Shown: one piece after another, positions 17,471-25,463 of the stretch
Layout of the letters: every line of letters starts with the position of its first letter
Numbering within the stretch: position 1 is the stretch's first letter
Source of the DNA: 40CM-2-70-7 sp035505915
Lineage (GTDB): Bacteria; Gemmatimonadota; Gemmatimonadetes; Gemmatimonadales; GWC2-71-9
Length of the DNA: 38,506 bases
Direction: 5' to 3'
Assembly: GCA_035505915.1 (NCBI GenBank)
Contig: DATJQI010000082.1
Span: forward strand, 1-38,506
The notes under the pieces: generated by a model
The model's database searches: none
Told to the model about the DNA's origin: nothing
What the model saw: the letters and a program-made list of their open reading frames with translations, nothing else
Made by a program: the position numbers and the translations under genes

Positions 17471-17980
17471 ATGCTGCAAGTCGACCTCAACGACCTCGCC
17501 CGCGGTCCCGTCGAGACGCCCGGAGAGATCGCCGGGGACGATCCCGCGCTGGCCGGAATGAACCTCCGACTGGCCGCGCCGGTTCGGGTGACGGGACGGT
17601 TGCAGGAGGCCGGGGAGGGGCGGTTCTACTGGCAGGGATCGCTTCGTGCCGTGGTGACGGGAGAGTGCCGGCGCTGTTTGACCCCCGTGACCGCGCCGGT
17701 GACGGCTGATATCGGCGCCCTGTTCTCCCAGGAATCCGACGCCTCCGACGACCCTGACGCGTTTCCGGTGGCCCCCGACGCCAGCGTGATCGACGTGACA
17801 CCCGCGGTGCGCGAGGAGCTGGCCCTCGTCGCCCCCGAGTTTCTGCTGTGCCGAGAGGACTGCCGGGGACTCTGTCCCCGCTGCGGTCACGACCTGAACA
17901 CGGGACCCTGCACCTGTCCCCCGGTCACCGACCCCCGCTGGGCGGGGCTGGCGGGGCTCAAGGACAAGCTGTCCCGATAA
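17471..17980 (+). CDS. DUF177 / YceD-family protein
   Basis: 169-residue soluble protein of the YceD (DUF177) family, whose genes sit before rpmF in very many bacteria; in E. coli the family has been linked to 23S rRNA processing. Two cysteine groups are seen: C66-R-R-C69, the family's conserved C-x-R-C, and a C-terminal set C127, C131, C135, C138, C147, C149 that probably binds zinc. Residues 82-110 are acidic and probably flexible. ATG 17471 is set by the promoter 8 bases upstream. It is followed by rpmF after 19 bases. Confidence 0.88.
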   Translation: MLQVDLNDLARGPVETPGEIAGDDPALAGMNLRLAAPVRVTGRLQEAGEGRFYWQGSLRAVVTGECRRCLTPVTAPVTADIGALFSQESDASDDPDAFPVAPDASVIDVTPAVREELALVAPEFLLCREDCRGLCPRCGHDLNTGPCTCPPVTDPRWAGLAGLKDKLSR

Positions 17981-17990
17981 ACCGGAGCAC

Positions 17991-17996
17991 GAGGAG
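17991..17996 (+). promoter_or_regulatory. Ribosome binding site of rpmF
   Basis: GAGGAG, three bases before the ATG at 18000 (the spacing is short; its GAGG part sits 5 bases away). It is one of the few clear Shine-Dalgarno sites in this window and contrasts with the leaderless-looking gene just upstream. Confidence 0.6.
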
Positions 17997-17999
17997 CGT

Positions 18000-18182
18000 A
18001 TGGCGGTCCCGAAGCGTAGAACCTCGAAGCGCAAGAAGCGCGCGCGGCGCACCCACTACAAGGCCGCGATGCCCACTCTCCAGCCCTGTCCCAAGTGCGG
18101 AGACCTGCGGCAGCCCCACCGGGTGTGCCCGACCTGCGGGTATTACAAGGGCGAGCAGCGGATCGAGGTCGAGGACACCTGA
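18000..18182 (+). CDS. rpmF: 50S ribosomal protein L32
   Basis: 60-residue ribosomal protein with the typical start M-A-V-P-K-R-R-T-S-K, a strongly basic first third, and a zinc ribbon C30-P-K-C33 / C43-P-T-C46 (the four-cysteine, zinc-binding form). The conserved order DUF177-rpmF-plsX-fabH supports the call. Start ATG 18000 has a GAGGAG site upstream. It lies one base from plsX. Confidence 0.98.
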   Translation: MAVPKRRTSKRKKRARRTHYKAAMPTLQPCPKCGDLRQPHRVCPTCGYYKGEQRIEVEDT

Positions 18183-18183
18183 A

Positions 18184-19197
18184 GTGATCCGGGTCGCGCT
18201 CGATGCAATGGGTTCGGACCACGCGCCCCAGGTGGAGCTGGAAGGCGTGGCCCAGGCCCTGCGCGAGCTGCCCCCGACCTTCAAGATCCAGCTGGTGGGC
18301 CGGATCGCCGACGTCGAGGCGGGCCTCGAGCAGGTGGAGATCGTCGACCGCTCCCGCGTGGAGCTGGTCGATGCGCCCGAAGTGGTCGGGATGGGGGAGA
18401 AGCCCCTCCAGGCCATCCGCGGCAAGCCGAACTCGTCCATCGCGGTGGGCCTGGGCCTTCAGAAAAAAGGGGCCTCGGACGCGTTCATCTCGGCCGGGAA
18501 TACCGGCGCCGTGATGGCCGCCAGCACCCTCCTCTTGCGCCTGCACCCCGGGGTGCAGCGCCCGGCCATCGGCACGGTGTTTCCCACGGCCCAGCAGCCC
18601 GTGCTCCTGCTCGACGCCGGCGCCAACGTGGACTGCGATCCCCGCGAGCTGCTGGGCTTCGCCCACCTGGGCGCCGTCTACGCGCGTGACATCCTGGGGC
18701 GGGCCCACCCCGCGGTGGGCCTGCTGAACATCGGGGAAGAAGACGAGAAGGGGAACGCGGTGGTGAAGGAAGCCCACCAGCTCTTCAAGGCCGCGACCAA
18801 CTTCCAGTATCTGGGCAACGTGGAAGGCCGGGACATACCGGCCGGCGAATGCCGCGGCACGCCGCTCGACGTGGTGGTGTGCGACGGATTCGTGGGGAAT
18901 ATCGTCCTCAAGTTCTACGAGTCCGCGGCACGCGTGTTCGTCTCGCTCCTGCGGCAGGAGATCCCCGACATCCTGAAGCGTCCCGAGATGGCCAAAGTGC
19001 TGAAGGTGCTCGACTACTCGACCTACGGCGGCGCCCCGCTGCTCGGCGTGCGCGGCGTCTCGATCATCTGCCACGGGTCGTCCCAGCCCAAGGCCATCCG
19101 CAACGCCATCCGGGTCGCGGTCCAGATGGTCGAAATCGAGATGGACCGCCACATCGACGCCGAGCTGAACCCGAGCGCCGGCAAGGCCGTCGTATGA
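18184..19197 (+). CDS. plsX: Phosphate acyltransferase PlsX
   Basis: Makes acyl-phosphate from acyl-ACP for phospholipid synthesis; 337 residues. N-terminal V-A-L-D-A-M-G-S-D-H-A-P is the family signature, followed by A-F-I-S-A-G-N-T-G-A and a C-terminal G-V-R-G-V-S-I-I-C-H-G-S-S segment. GTG 18184 is the only start that gives the full first strand; it is one base after the rpmF stop. The end overlaps fabH (ATGA). Confidence 0.97.
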   Translation: MIRVALDAMGSDHAPQVELEGVAQALRELPPTFKIQLVGRIADVEAGLEQVEIVDRSRVELVDAPEVVGMGEKPLQAIRGKPNSSIAVGLGLQKKGASDAFISAGNTGAVMAASTLLLRLHPGVQRPAIGTVFPTAQQPVLLLDAGANVDCDPRELLGFAHLGAVYARDILGRAHPAVGLLNIGEEDEKGNAVVKEAHQLFKAATNFQYLGNVEGRDIPAGECRGTPLDVVVCDGFVGNIVLKFYESAARVFVSLLRQEIPDILKRPEMAKVLKVLDYSTYGGAPLLGVRGVSIICHGSSQPKAIRNAIRVAVQMVEIEMDRHIDAELNPSAGKAVV

Positions 19198-20180
19198 AGC
19201 GCCCTTTTTCCCGCCTCTCGGGCACCGGCAGCTATCTCCCGGCCCGGGTCATGACCAACGACGAGTTCTCGAAGATTCTGGACACGTCGGACCAGTGGAT
19301 CCAGGAGCGGACCGGGATCCGCGAGCGGCGGGTTTCGTCGAAGGAAGAGACCAACGGCTGCATGGGCAAGGCCGCGGCGGAGATCGTCCTCAAGGAGAAC
19401 GGCCTCACGCCCCTCGACGTCGACGCCATCGTCTACGCCACCGCGTCGCCGGACCGGCTGCTCCCCTCCCAGGCCTGCGACCTCCAGGCCCTGCTGGGCG
19501 CCAAGAACGCCGCGGCGTTCGACGTGGGGGCCGCCTGCTCGGGGTTCCTGTACGCCCTGAACACGGCGGACGGCCTGGTGGCTGCGGGGCAGGCGGAGCG
19601 CGTCCTGGTGGTCGCGTGCGAAAAGCTGACCAGCATCATGGACTGGAGCGACCGCTCCACCGCCGTGCTGTTCGGGGACGGCGCCGGCGCCACCGTGGTC
19701 ACGAAGAGCGACGGGCAGCGCGGCATCCTGTCCAACTACATGAAGTCGGACGGCACGCTCGCCGAGCTCCTGTACCGCCCCGGCGGCGGGGCGTCGCATC
19801 CGCCCAGCCCGGAGATGATCGCCGACCATTCGTACTTCATCCGGATGGCGGGGCGGGAGGTGTTCAAGGCCGCGGTGCTCTCGATGGCGGACGCCTGCGA
19901 CCAGGCGCTCACCCGCGCCGGTCTCACCGGCGCGGACCTGGATCTGCTGATTCCCCACCAGGCGAACATCCGGATCATCGAGTCCACCGCGAAACACGCG
20001 GGCATCCCGATGGACAAGGTCTACGTCAACGTCGACCGCTTCGGGAACACGTCGGCGGCGTCGATCGCCATCGCGCTGGACGAGGCGGTGCGCACCGGGC
20101 GGCTCAAGCCCGGGATGACCGCGATGTTCGTCGCGTTCGGCGCCGGCTTCACCTGGGCCAGCATGGTCGTGAAGTGGTGA
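19194..20180 (+). CDS. fabH: 3-oxoacyl-ACP synthase III
   Basis: Starts fatty-acid elongation by condensing an acyl-CoA primer with malonyl-ACP; 328 residues, usual length. The triad is C115 in G-A-A-C-S-G-F, H255 in P-H-Q-A-N and N285 in F-G-N-T-S. ATG 19194 overlaps the plsX stop, and the end overlaps fabD (GTGA). Whether it prefers straight or branched primers cannot be decided from what I see. Confidence 0.97.
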   Translation: MKRPFSRLSGTGSYLPARVMTNDEFSKILDTSDQWIQERTGIRERRVSSKEETNGCMGKAAAEIVLKENGLTPLDVDAIVYATASPDRLLPSQACDLQALLGAKNAAAFDVGAACSGFLYALNTADGLVAAGQAERVLVVACEKLTSIMDWSDRSTAVLFGDGAGATVVTKSDGQRGILSNYMKSDGTLAELLYRPGGGASHPPSPEMIADHSYFIRMAGREVFKAAVLSMADACDQALTRAGLTGADLDLLIPHQANIRIIESTAKHAGIPMDKVYVNVDRFGNTSAASIAIALDEAVRTGRLKPGMTAMFVAFGAGFTWASMVVKW

Positions 20181-21118
20181 ACGCCGTCTGGCTCTGCCCC
20201 GGGCAGGGCGCGCAGAAGGTGGGGATGGGAAAGGATCTGGCCGACCGGTTTCCGGTCGCCCGCCAGACCTTCCAGGCCGTCGACGACGCGCTGGGGATGG
20301 CCCTGTCGAAGATCATGTTCGAAGGGCCCGAGGATCAGCTCACCGACACCGAGAACGCCCAGCCCGCCATTCTCGCCCATTCCGCCGCGGTGTTCGCGGT
20401 GGTCCGGGAGAAGGTGGCACATCCGGTGGCCGCCGCCGGTCACTCCCTCGGTGAATACTCCGCGTACCTCACCGCCGGCGCCCTGAGCGCCGCCGAAGCC
20501 GCCAAGCTGGTCCGCCGGCGGGGCGCGCTGATGCAGCAGGCGGGGGACGCCCGGCCCGGGACGATGGCGGCGGTGCTCGGGCTCGCGACCGCCGACGTCC
20601 AAGAGGCCTGCCGCCAGGCGTCGCAGGCGAACTCCGTGGTCGTCGCGGCGAACCTCAACGCCCCCGACCAGACCGTCATCTCGGGTGATCCCGACGCCGT
20701 CGACCGGGCCGGCGGCCTCTGCAGGGCGAAGGGCGCCAAACGGGTCCTGCCGCTCAAGGTGTCCGGCGCGTTCCACTCGCCCCTCATGGCGCCCGCGGCC
20801 GACAAGCTCCGCCTGGCGCTCGACAAGGCGCCGTTCGCCGCGCCGCGGATTCCGGTCATCGCCAACGCGACCGCCGAGGCGGTGAAGGATCCCGCGCGCG
20901 CCCGGCGGCTTCTGGCCGATCAGCTCACGGCCCCGGTGCGCTGGGTGGCCTGCATGGAGAAGACCGCCACGTTGGGCGAGGGCGGAACGCCACCGGCCTA
21001 CGTCGAGATCGGACCCGGGACCGTGCTGGCGGGGCTGGTGAAGCGGATCGTGCCCGGCGTGACGGTGACGAGCCTGGGAACCGCCGACGAGGTCACGAAG
21101 TTCCTGGAGACGGCGTGA
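20177..21118 (+). CDS. fabD: Malonyl-CoA:ACP transacylase
   Basis: Loads malonyl groups on ACP; 313 residues. P-G-Q-G-A-Q at residues 8-13, the nucleophile S90 in G-H-S-L-G-E, and the H of G-A-F-H-S-P-L-M near residue 200 are all present. GTG 20177 overlaps the fabH stop and gives the family N-terminus. The end overlaps fabG as GTGA. Confidence 0.97.
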   Translation: MNAVWLCPGQGAQKVGMGKDLADRFPVARQTFQAVDDALGMALSKIMFEGPEDQLTDTENAQPAILAHSAAVFAVVREKVAHPVAAAGHSLGEYSAYLTAGALSAAEAAKLVRRRGALMQQAGDARPGTMAAVLGLATADVQEACRQASQANSVVVAANLNAPDQTVISGDPDAVDRAGGLCRAKGAKRVLPLKVSGAFHSPLMAPAADKLRLALDKAPFAAPRIPVIANATAEAVKDPARARRLLADQLTAPVRWVACMEKTATLGEGGTPPAYVEIGPGTVLAGLVKRIVPGVTVTSLGTADEVTKFLETA

Positions 21119-21849
21119 CCGGACTCCCCGGGAAGACCGCGCTCGTCACCGGCGGCACCCGCGGCATCGGCCACGCGATCGCCAAGGCGCTCGCCGGGGC
21201 GGGCGCCAAGGTCGCGATCTGCGGCCGGGACGGGGCGAAAGCCGAGACCGCCGCGGCGGCGCTGGGCGGAGGCGTCCGGGGATACGCGTGCGACGTCGCG
21301 GACCCGGCCCAGGTGGAGAAGCTCCTCGAGGCGGTGGAGAAGGATCTCGCGCCGGTGGACGTCCTGGTCAACAACGCCGGCATTACGAAGGACAACCTGC
21401 TGTTCCGGATCGGCGCCGACGACTGGGACGCGGTCCTCGACACCAACCTCAAAGCCGCCTTCCTGCTGACCAAGCTCGCGGCCCGGGGGATGATCAAGCG
21501 CCGGTGGGGGCGGATCATCAACATCACCAGCGTGGTGGGGCTGACCGGCAACAAGGGCCAGGCGAACTACGCCGCCTCGAAGGCCGGATTGATCGGTTTG
21601 ACCAAGAGCGTCGCCAAGGAGCTGGCATCCCGTAACGTTCTCGTGAACGCCGTGGCGCCGGGCTACATCGCGACCGAAATGACCGAGGCCATTTCGGAGG
21701 AGATGAAGCAGGCCCTCCAGGCCGCCATTCCGCTGGGCCGCCTCGGCCAAGGCGAAGATATCGCCCACGCCGTGCTCTTTCTCGCCTCCGACTGGGCGAG
21801 CTACATTACGGGACAGGTGTTGGTTGTCGACGGCGGGATGGTGATGTGA
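21115..21849 (+). CDS. fabG: 3-oxoacyl-ACP reductase
   Basis: NADPH-dependent short-chain dehydrogenase of fatty-acid elongation, 244 residues. Cofactor loop T-G-G-T-R-G-I-G at 12-19, N-N-A-G at 87-90, and catalytic S139, Y152, K156 (Y-A-A-S-K). GTG 21115 overlaps the fabD stop. A 37-base gap follows, then acpP. Context between fabD and acpP makes FabG more likely than another SDR. Confidence 0.96.
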   Translation: MTGLPGKTALVTGGTRGIGHAIAKALAGAGAKVAICGRDGAKAETAAAALGGGVRGYACDVADPAQVEKLLEAVEKDLAPVDVLVNNAGITKDNLLFRIGADDWDAVLDTNLKAAFLLTKLAARGMIKRRWGRIINITSVVGLTGNKGQANYAASKAGLIGLTKSVAKELASRNVLVNAVAPGYIATEMTEAISEEMKQALQAAIPLGRLGQGEDIAHAVLFLASDWASYITGQVLVVDGGMVM

Positions 21850-21876
21850 TCCCGCGGCGTCCTTACCCTCTGCACT

Positions 21877-21880
21877 AGGA
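21877..21880 (+). promoter_or_regulatory. Ribosome binding site of acpP
   Basis: AGGA six bases before ATG 21887, which supports that ATG over the in-frame ATGs at 21893 and 21899. The overlapping TAGGAT could resemble a -10 box, but there is no matching -35 and the spacing to the start would be too short. Confidence 0.5.
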
Positions 21881-21886
21881 TCGACC

Positions 21887-22138
21887 ATGGCCATGGACAT
21901 GAAGCAGCTGGAGGAGAAGGTCAAAGACATCATTGTTGAGGAGCTCGGCGTCGAACGGGACAAGCTCACCAACAATGCCAGCTTCATGGAGGACCTCGGT
22001 GCCGACAGCCTGGACACGGTGGAGCTCGTGATGGCGTTCGAGAAGGAATTCGACATCGACATCCCCGACGAAGAGGCCGAGAAGCTCAAGACCGTCGGGG
22101 CCGCGATGCAGTATCTCCACGAGAAGATGGGGAAGTAG
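21887..22138 (+). CDS. acpP: Acyl carrier protein
   Basis: 83-residue acidic helical carrier of fatty-acid intermediates. The phosphopantetheine site is S41 in G-A-D-S-L-D-T-V-E-L-V-M, a perfect family match. The N-terminus M-A-M-D-M-K-Q-L has three possible ATG starts; the first has the best ribosome site. Set between fabG and fabF as in many bacteria, with fabF starting 1 base after its stop. Confidence 0.98.
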   Translation: MAMDMKQLEEKVKDIIVEELGVERDKLTNNASFMEDLGADSLDTVELVMAFEKEFDIDIPDEEAEKLKTVGAAMQYLHEKMGK

Positions 22139-22139
22139 C

Positions 22140-23387
22140 GTGCGGCGACGGGTGGCGGTCACGGGCCTCGGGCTCGTGACCCCGCTGGGCAATACCGTCC
22201 GCGAGACGTGGGAGGGTCTGGTCGCCGGCAGGTCCGGCGCCGGTCCGATCACGCGCTTCGATCCGACGCTCTTGCCCGTGAAGTTCGCCCACGAGGTGAA
22301 GGGGTTCGACCCCGCCCTGTACCTCGACAAGAAGGAAGCCCGTCGCTACGACCTCTTCGCCCAGTTCGCGATGGCCTCCGCGGTCCAGGCGGTGCGCGAC
22401 GCCTGCCTGGAGGAGCGCCTCAAGGACCTGGACCTCCGCCGGATCGGCGTCATCATCGGCACCGGCACGGGCGGCATCGCCACGTTCGAAGAGCAGTGCC
22501 GGATCTACCTCGAGAAGGGCCCTTCCCGGGTGTCACCCTTCTTCGTTCCGATGTTCATGGGCAACGTCGCCTCGGCCGTCGTGTCGATGCGGTACGGCTT
22601 CAAGGGCCCCAACTACTGCACCGTCTCCGCCTGCGCGACGTCGGCGCACGCCCTCGGGGACGCGTTCCGGCTCATCCAGCACGGCGAGGCGGACGTCATG
22701 GTCTCCGGCGGCTCCGAGGCGGCCATCACGCCGCTCGCGGTGGCCAGCTTCGCCAACATGAAGGCGCTCTCCGAGCGCAACGACGACCCCGCCACCGCCT
22801 CCCGGCCCTTCGACAAGGACCGTGACGGCTTCGTCATGGGGGACGGCGCCGCCTGCGTCATTCTCGAGGAGTGGGAGCACGCGAAGGCCCGGGGCGCGCA
22901 GATCTACGCCGAGATGGCGGGCTACGGCATGACCGCCGACGCCTACCACATCACGGCGCCCTCCCCGGACGGGGAAGGGGCCCAGCGGGCCATGCAGCTC
23001 TGCATGGAAGACGGCGGCATCCGGCCCGAGCAGGTGGGCTACATCAACGCGCACGGCACGTCCACGCCCCACGGGGACGCCGCCGAGACGGCCGCGGTGG
23101 AGAGCGTCTTCGGCGCCCAGGCCCGAAAGCTGGTGTTCGGCTCGACCAAGTCGATGACCGGCCACCTCCTGGGGGCGGCGGGCGCGCTCGAGTTCGCCGC
23201 GTGCGCCCTCGCCGTGAAGCACGGCGTCATCCCGCCGACCATCAACCAATTCACGCCCGACCCCGCCTGCGACCTGGACTCGGCCCCCAATCACGCGGTC
23301 CGGCGGCCGCTCGACGTCGCGCTCTCCAACAGCTTCGGCTTCGGGGGTCACAACGTCACGCTGGGGTTGAAGCGGGCGGCGGCGTGA
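22140..23387 (+). CDS. fabF: 3-oxoacyl-ACP synthase II
   Basis: Elongating ketoacyl-ACP synthase, 415 residues. Catalytic C165 (V-S-A-C-A-T), H305 (N-A-H-G-T-S-T), K337 (S-T-K-S-M-T-G) and H342 (T-G-H-L-L-G) are in place. GTG 22140 gives R-R-R-V-A-V-T-G-L-G, the standard N-terminus. The end overlaps mqnE as GTGA, so fatty-acid and menaquinone genes are translationally joined. Confidence 0.97.
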   Translation: MRRRVAVTGLGLVTPLGNTVRETWEGLVAGRSGAGPITRFDPTLLPVKFAHEVKGFDPALYLDKKEARRYDLFAQFAMASAVQAVRDACLEERLKDLDLRRIGVIIGTGTGGIATFEEQCRIYLEKGPSRVSPFFVPMFMGNVASAVVSMRYGFKGPNYCTVSACATSAHALGDAFRLIQHGEADVMVSGGSEAAITPLAVASFANMKALSERNDDPATASRPFDKDRDGFVMGDGAACVILEEWEHAKARGAQIYAEMAGYGMTADAYHITAPSPDGEGAQRAMQLCMEDGGIRPEQVGYINAHGTSTPHGDAAETAAVESVFGAQARKLVFGSTKSMTGHLLGAAGALEFAACALAVKHGVIPPTINQFTPDPACDLDSAPNHAVRRPLDVALSNSFGFGGHNVTLGLKRAAA

Positions 23388-24640
23388 GCGGCCGGATCGA
23401 CCCGGCACTCGCTCCGGTCGCGGCCAAGGTCGACCGCGGCGACCGGCTGTCCCGGGACGACGGCCTGGCCCTGTTCCGTTCGCCGGACCTGCTCACCATC
23501 GGCCGGCTGGCCGACCAGGTGAATCGCAGCCGGAACGGGTCCCGCGTCTTCTTCGCCGCCAACCAGCACCTCAACCCCACCAACGTCTGTATCCTGCGCA
23601 ATACCTGCGTCTTCTGCTCGTTCGCGCGGATGCCGAAGGAAGACGGCGCCTACACGCGGGAGCTGGATGAGGTCTTCGCGGAGGCGGACGCCGCCCGGGA
23701 CAACCCGACCCGGGAGTTCCACATCGTCGGCGGCCTGCACCCCAAGCTGTCGCTCGCGTACTACGAAGACCTGTTCCGCGGGCTCAAGGCCCGGCACCCG
23801 GACGTCCAGATCAAGGCCCTGACCGCCGTGGAAGTCGCCCACCTGGCGCGTCTCGAAGGCATCTCCACGCGGGACGTCCTCGTGCGGATGAAGGCCGCGG
23901 GGGTCACGAGCCTCCCGGGGGGCGGCGCCGAGGTCTTCTCGCCCGGCGCGCGGGCCACCATCGCGGACAAGAAGCTCTCCGGAGCCGAGTGGCTGGCCGT
24001 CCACCGCCAGGCCCACCAGCTCGGCATCCCGTCGAACTGCACGATGTTGTACGGGCACGTCGAGACCCTCGAGGACCGGGTGGACCACCTCCTGGCGCTC
24101 CGCGGCCTCCAGGACGAGACCGGCGGGTTCCTGACCTACATTCCGCTCGCCTATCACCCCGACCACAACGAGCTGGGAGAGGCCCTCGGCCGCACCGGCA
24201 CCGCCACCTCCGGATTCGACGATCTGAAGAACATCGCGGTGGGACGCCTGCTCTTGGACAACATCCCGCACGTGAAGACCCACTGGCCCATGGTGACCCC
24301 CTTTATTTCCCAGATCGCCCTGGGCTTCGGCTGCGACGACCTGGAAGGCACGGTGGTGTTCGAGCGGGTCTACCACGAAGCCGGTGCCGGCACCCCGATG
24401 TGGATGAGCTACGATCAGATCGTCGGCCTGATCCGCGGAGCGGGGAAGGAGCCGGTGGAGCGCAACTCGCTCTACGAGACGGTCCGGACCTTCGAGGACT
24501 GGCTCCCCGGCCGGACGGTCGCGCGGGCGCAGGGGCCGGAAGGACCGACCTTCGAGCTCGCGCACCGGACCCGGACCAGTGCCCGGCCCAACCGGAAGCC
24601 CCTGCCGGTGCTGAGCCCCACGGGGGATGGGGTCGAATGA
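23384..24640 (+). CDS. mqnE: Aminofutalosine synthase MqnE (radical SAM)
   Basis: Radical SAM enzyme of the futalosine menaquinone pathway that joins the MqnA product to SAM-derived adenosine; 418 residues. Evidence is N-P-T-N-V-C before the cluster, F-H-I-V-G-G-L-H-P, T-A-V-E-V, L-P-G-G-G-A-E-V-F and M-L-Y-G-H-V-E-T. The cluster cysteines are C69, C75 and C78, a CX5CX2C pattern in place of CX3CX2C; the DNA reads this in frame without ambiguity. Neighbours mqnA and mqnC confirm the pathway. GTG 23384 overlaps the fabF stop; an ATG further in would remove N-terminal residues that look real. Confidence 0.92.
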   Translation: MSGRIDPALAPVAAKVDRGDRLSRDDGLALFRSPDLLTIGRLADQVNRSRNGSRVFFAANQHLNPTNVCILRNTCVFCSFARMPKEDGAYTRELDEVFAEADAARDNPTREFHIVGGLHPKLSLAYYEDLFRGLKARHPDVQIKALTAVEVAHLARLEGISTRDVLVRMKAAGVTSLPGGGAEVFSPGARATIADKKLSGAEWLAVHRQAHQLGIPSNCTMLYGHVETLEDRVDHLLALRGLQDETGGFLTYIPLAYHPDHNELGEALGRTGTATSGFDDLKNIAVGRLLLDNIPHVKTHWPMVTPFISQIALGFGCDDLEGTVVFERVYHEAGAGTPMWMSYDQIVGLIRGAGKEPVERNSLYETVRTFEDWLPGRTVARAQGPEGPTFELAHRTRTSARPNRKPLPVLSPTGDGVE

Positions 24641-25461
24641 GACTCGGCCGGATCGGCTACATCAACTGCTACCCGGTCTACGGGGCCATCGACCGGGGCG
24701 TGGTCAAAGTCTCGGCGGAGCTCGTGACCGGCACGCCGGCGGAGCTGAACGACCTGCTGGTGGCCGGTGAGCTCGACGTCTCGGTGATCAGCGCGGTGGA
24801 GTACGCCCGCCATTCGCGCGACCTGGTGCTCCTGCCCGACGTCGCCATCTCCTCCGACGGACCCGTGCGGAGCGTGCTGCTCTTCTCCCGGGTGCCCGCG
24901 ACCTCGCTGGACGACGTCCCCGTCCTCCTCTCCGCCTCGTCGCGGACGTCGGTGGGGCTGCTCGAGCTGCTCTGCCGGGATGTGTGGAAAGTGCGCCCCC
25001 GGTTCGCGCAGGTGCGGGCCGAGGCCCCCGACCTCACGGCGCTGGCGGGCCTGCCCCACCAGGCCGTGCTCGTCATCGGGGATCCCGCGCTGCTGCTCGC
25101 CGCGCGGGGCACCTATCCGCACGTCTACGACCTCGGCACGGAGTGGCGGCGCTGGACCGGGCTGCCCTTCGTGTTCGCCGTGTGGGCCGCGCGCCGGGGC
25201 GGGGACCCCCGGGCCGGCGCCGCGCGCCTCCACGCGCAGCTCCTCAAGTCCCGCGACTGGGGGCTCGCCAACCTGGACGAGCTGGCCCGTGCGGCCGGCG
25301 CCGTGACCGGGGTGCCCGAAGCCGACTGCCGGACCTACTTCTCCGGACTCGACTACGCGTTGACCGACCGGCACCTCGCGGGGCTGACGATGTTCTTCCG
25401 GAAGCTGGTGGGCCATGGGCTCGCGCCCGAGGGCTCGCTCCAGTTCCTCCACGTGGCTTGA
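24637..25461 (+). CDS. mqnA: Chorismate dehydratase MqnA
   Basis: First enzyme of the futalosine pathway, turning chorismate into 3-[(1-carboxyvinyl)oxy]benzoate; 274 residues with a periplasmic-binding-protein-like fold. The start R-L-G-R-I-G-Y-I-N-C-Y-P-V and the segments T-G-T-P-A-E-L-N and V-S-V-I-S-A-V-E-Y-A fit MqnA and not the related MqnD. ATG 24637 overlaps the mqnE stop (ATGA); no export signal is present, in line with a cytoplasmic enzyme. Confidence 0.93.
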   Translation: MRLGRIGYINCYPVYGAIDRGVVKVSAELVTGTPAELNDLLVAGELDVSVISAVEYARHSRDLVLLPDVAISSDGPVRSVLLFSRVPATSLDDVPVLLSASSRTSVGLLELLCRDVWKVRPRFAQVRAEAPDLTALAGLPHQAVLVIGDPALLLAARGTYPHVYDLGTEWRRWTGLPFVFAVWAARRGGDPRAGAARLHAQLLKSRDWGLANLDELARAAGAVTGVPEADCRTYFSGLDYALTDRHLAGLTMFFRKLVGHGLAPEGSLQFLHVA

Positions 25462-25463
25462 CC

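Noticed and set aside
21876..21881. TAGGAT before acpP as a promoter -10
   Set aside because: No -35 at a suitable distance and only 5 bases to the start codon. It is better read as the AGGA ribosome site.
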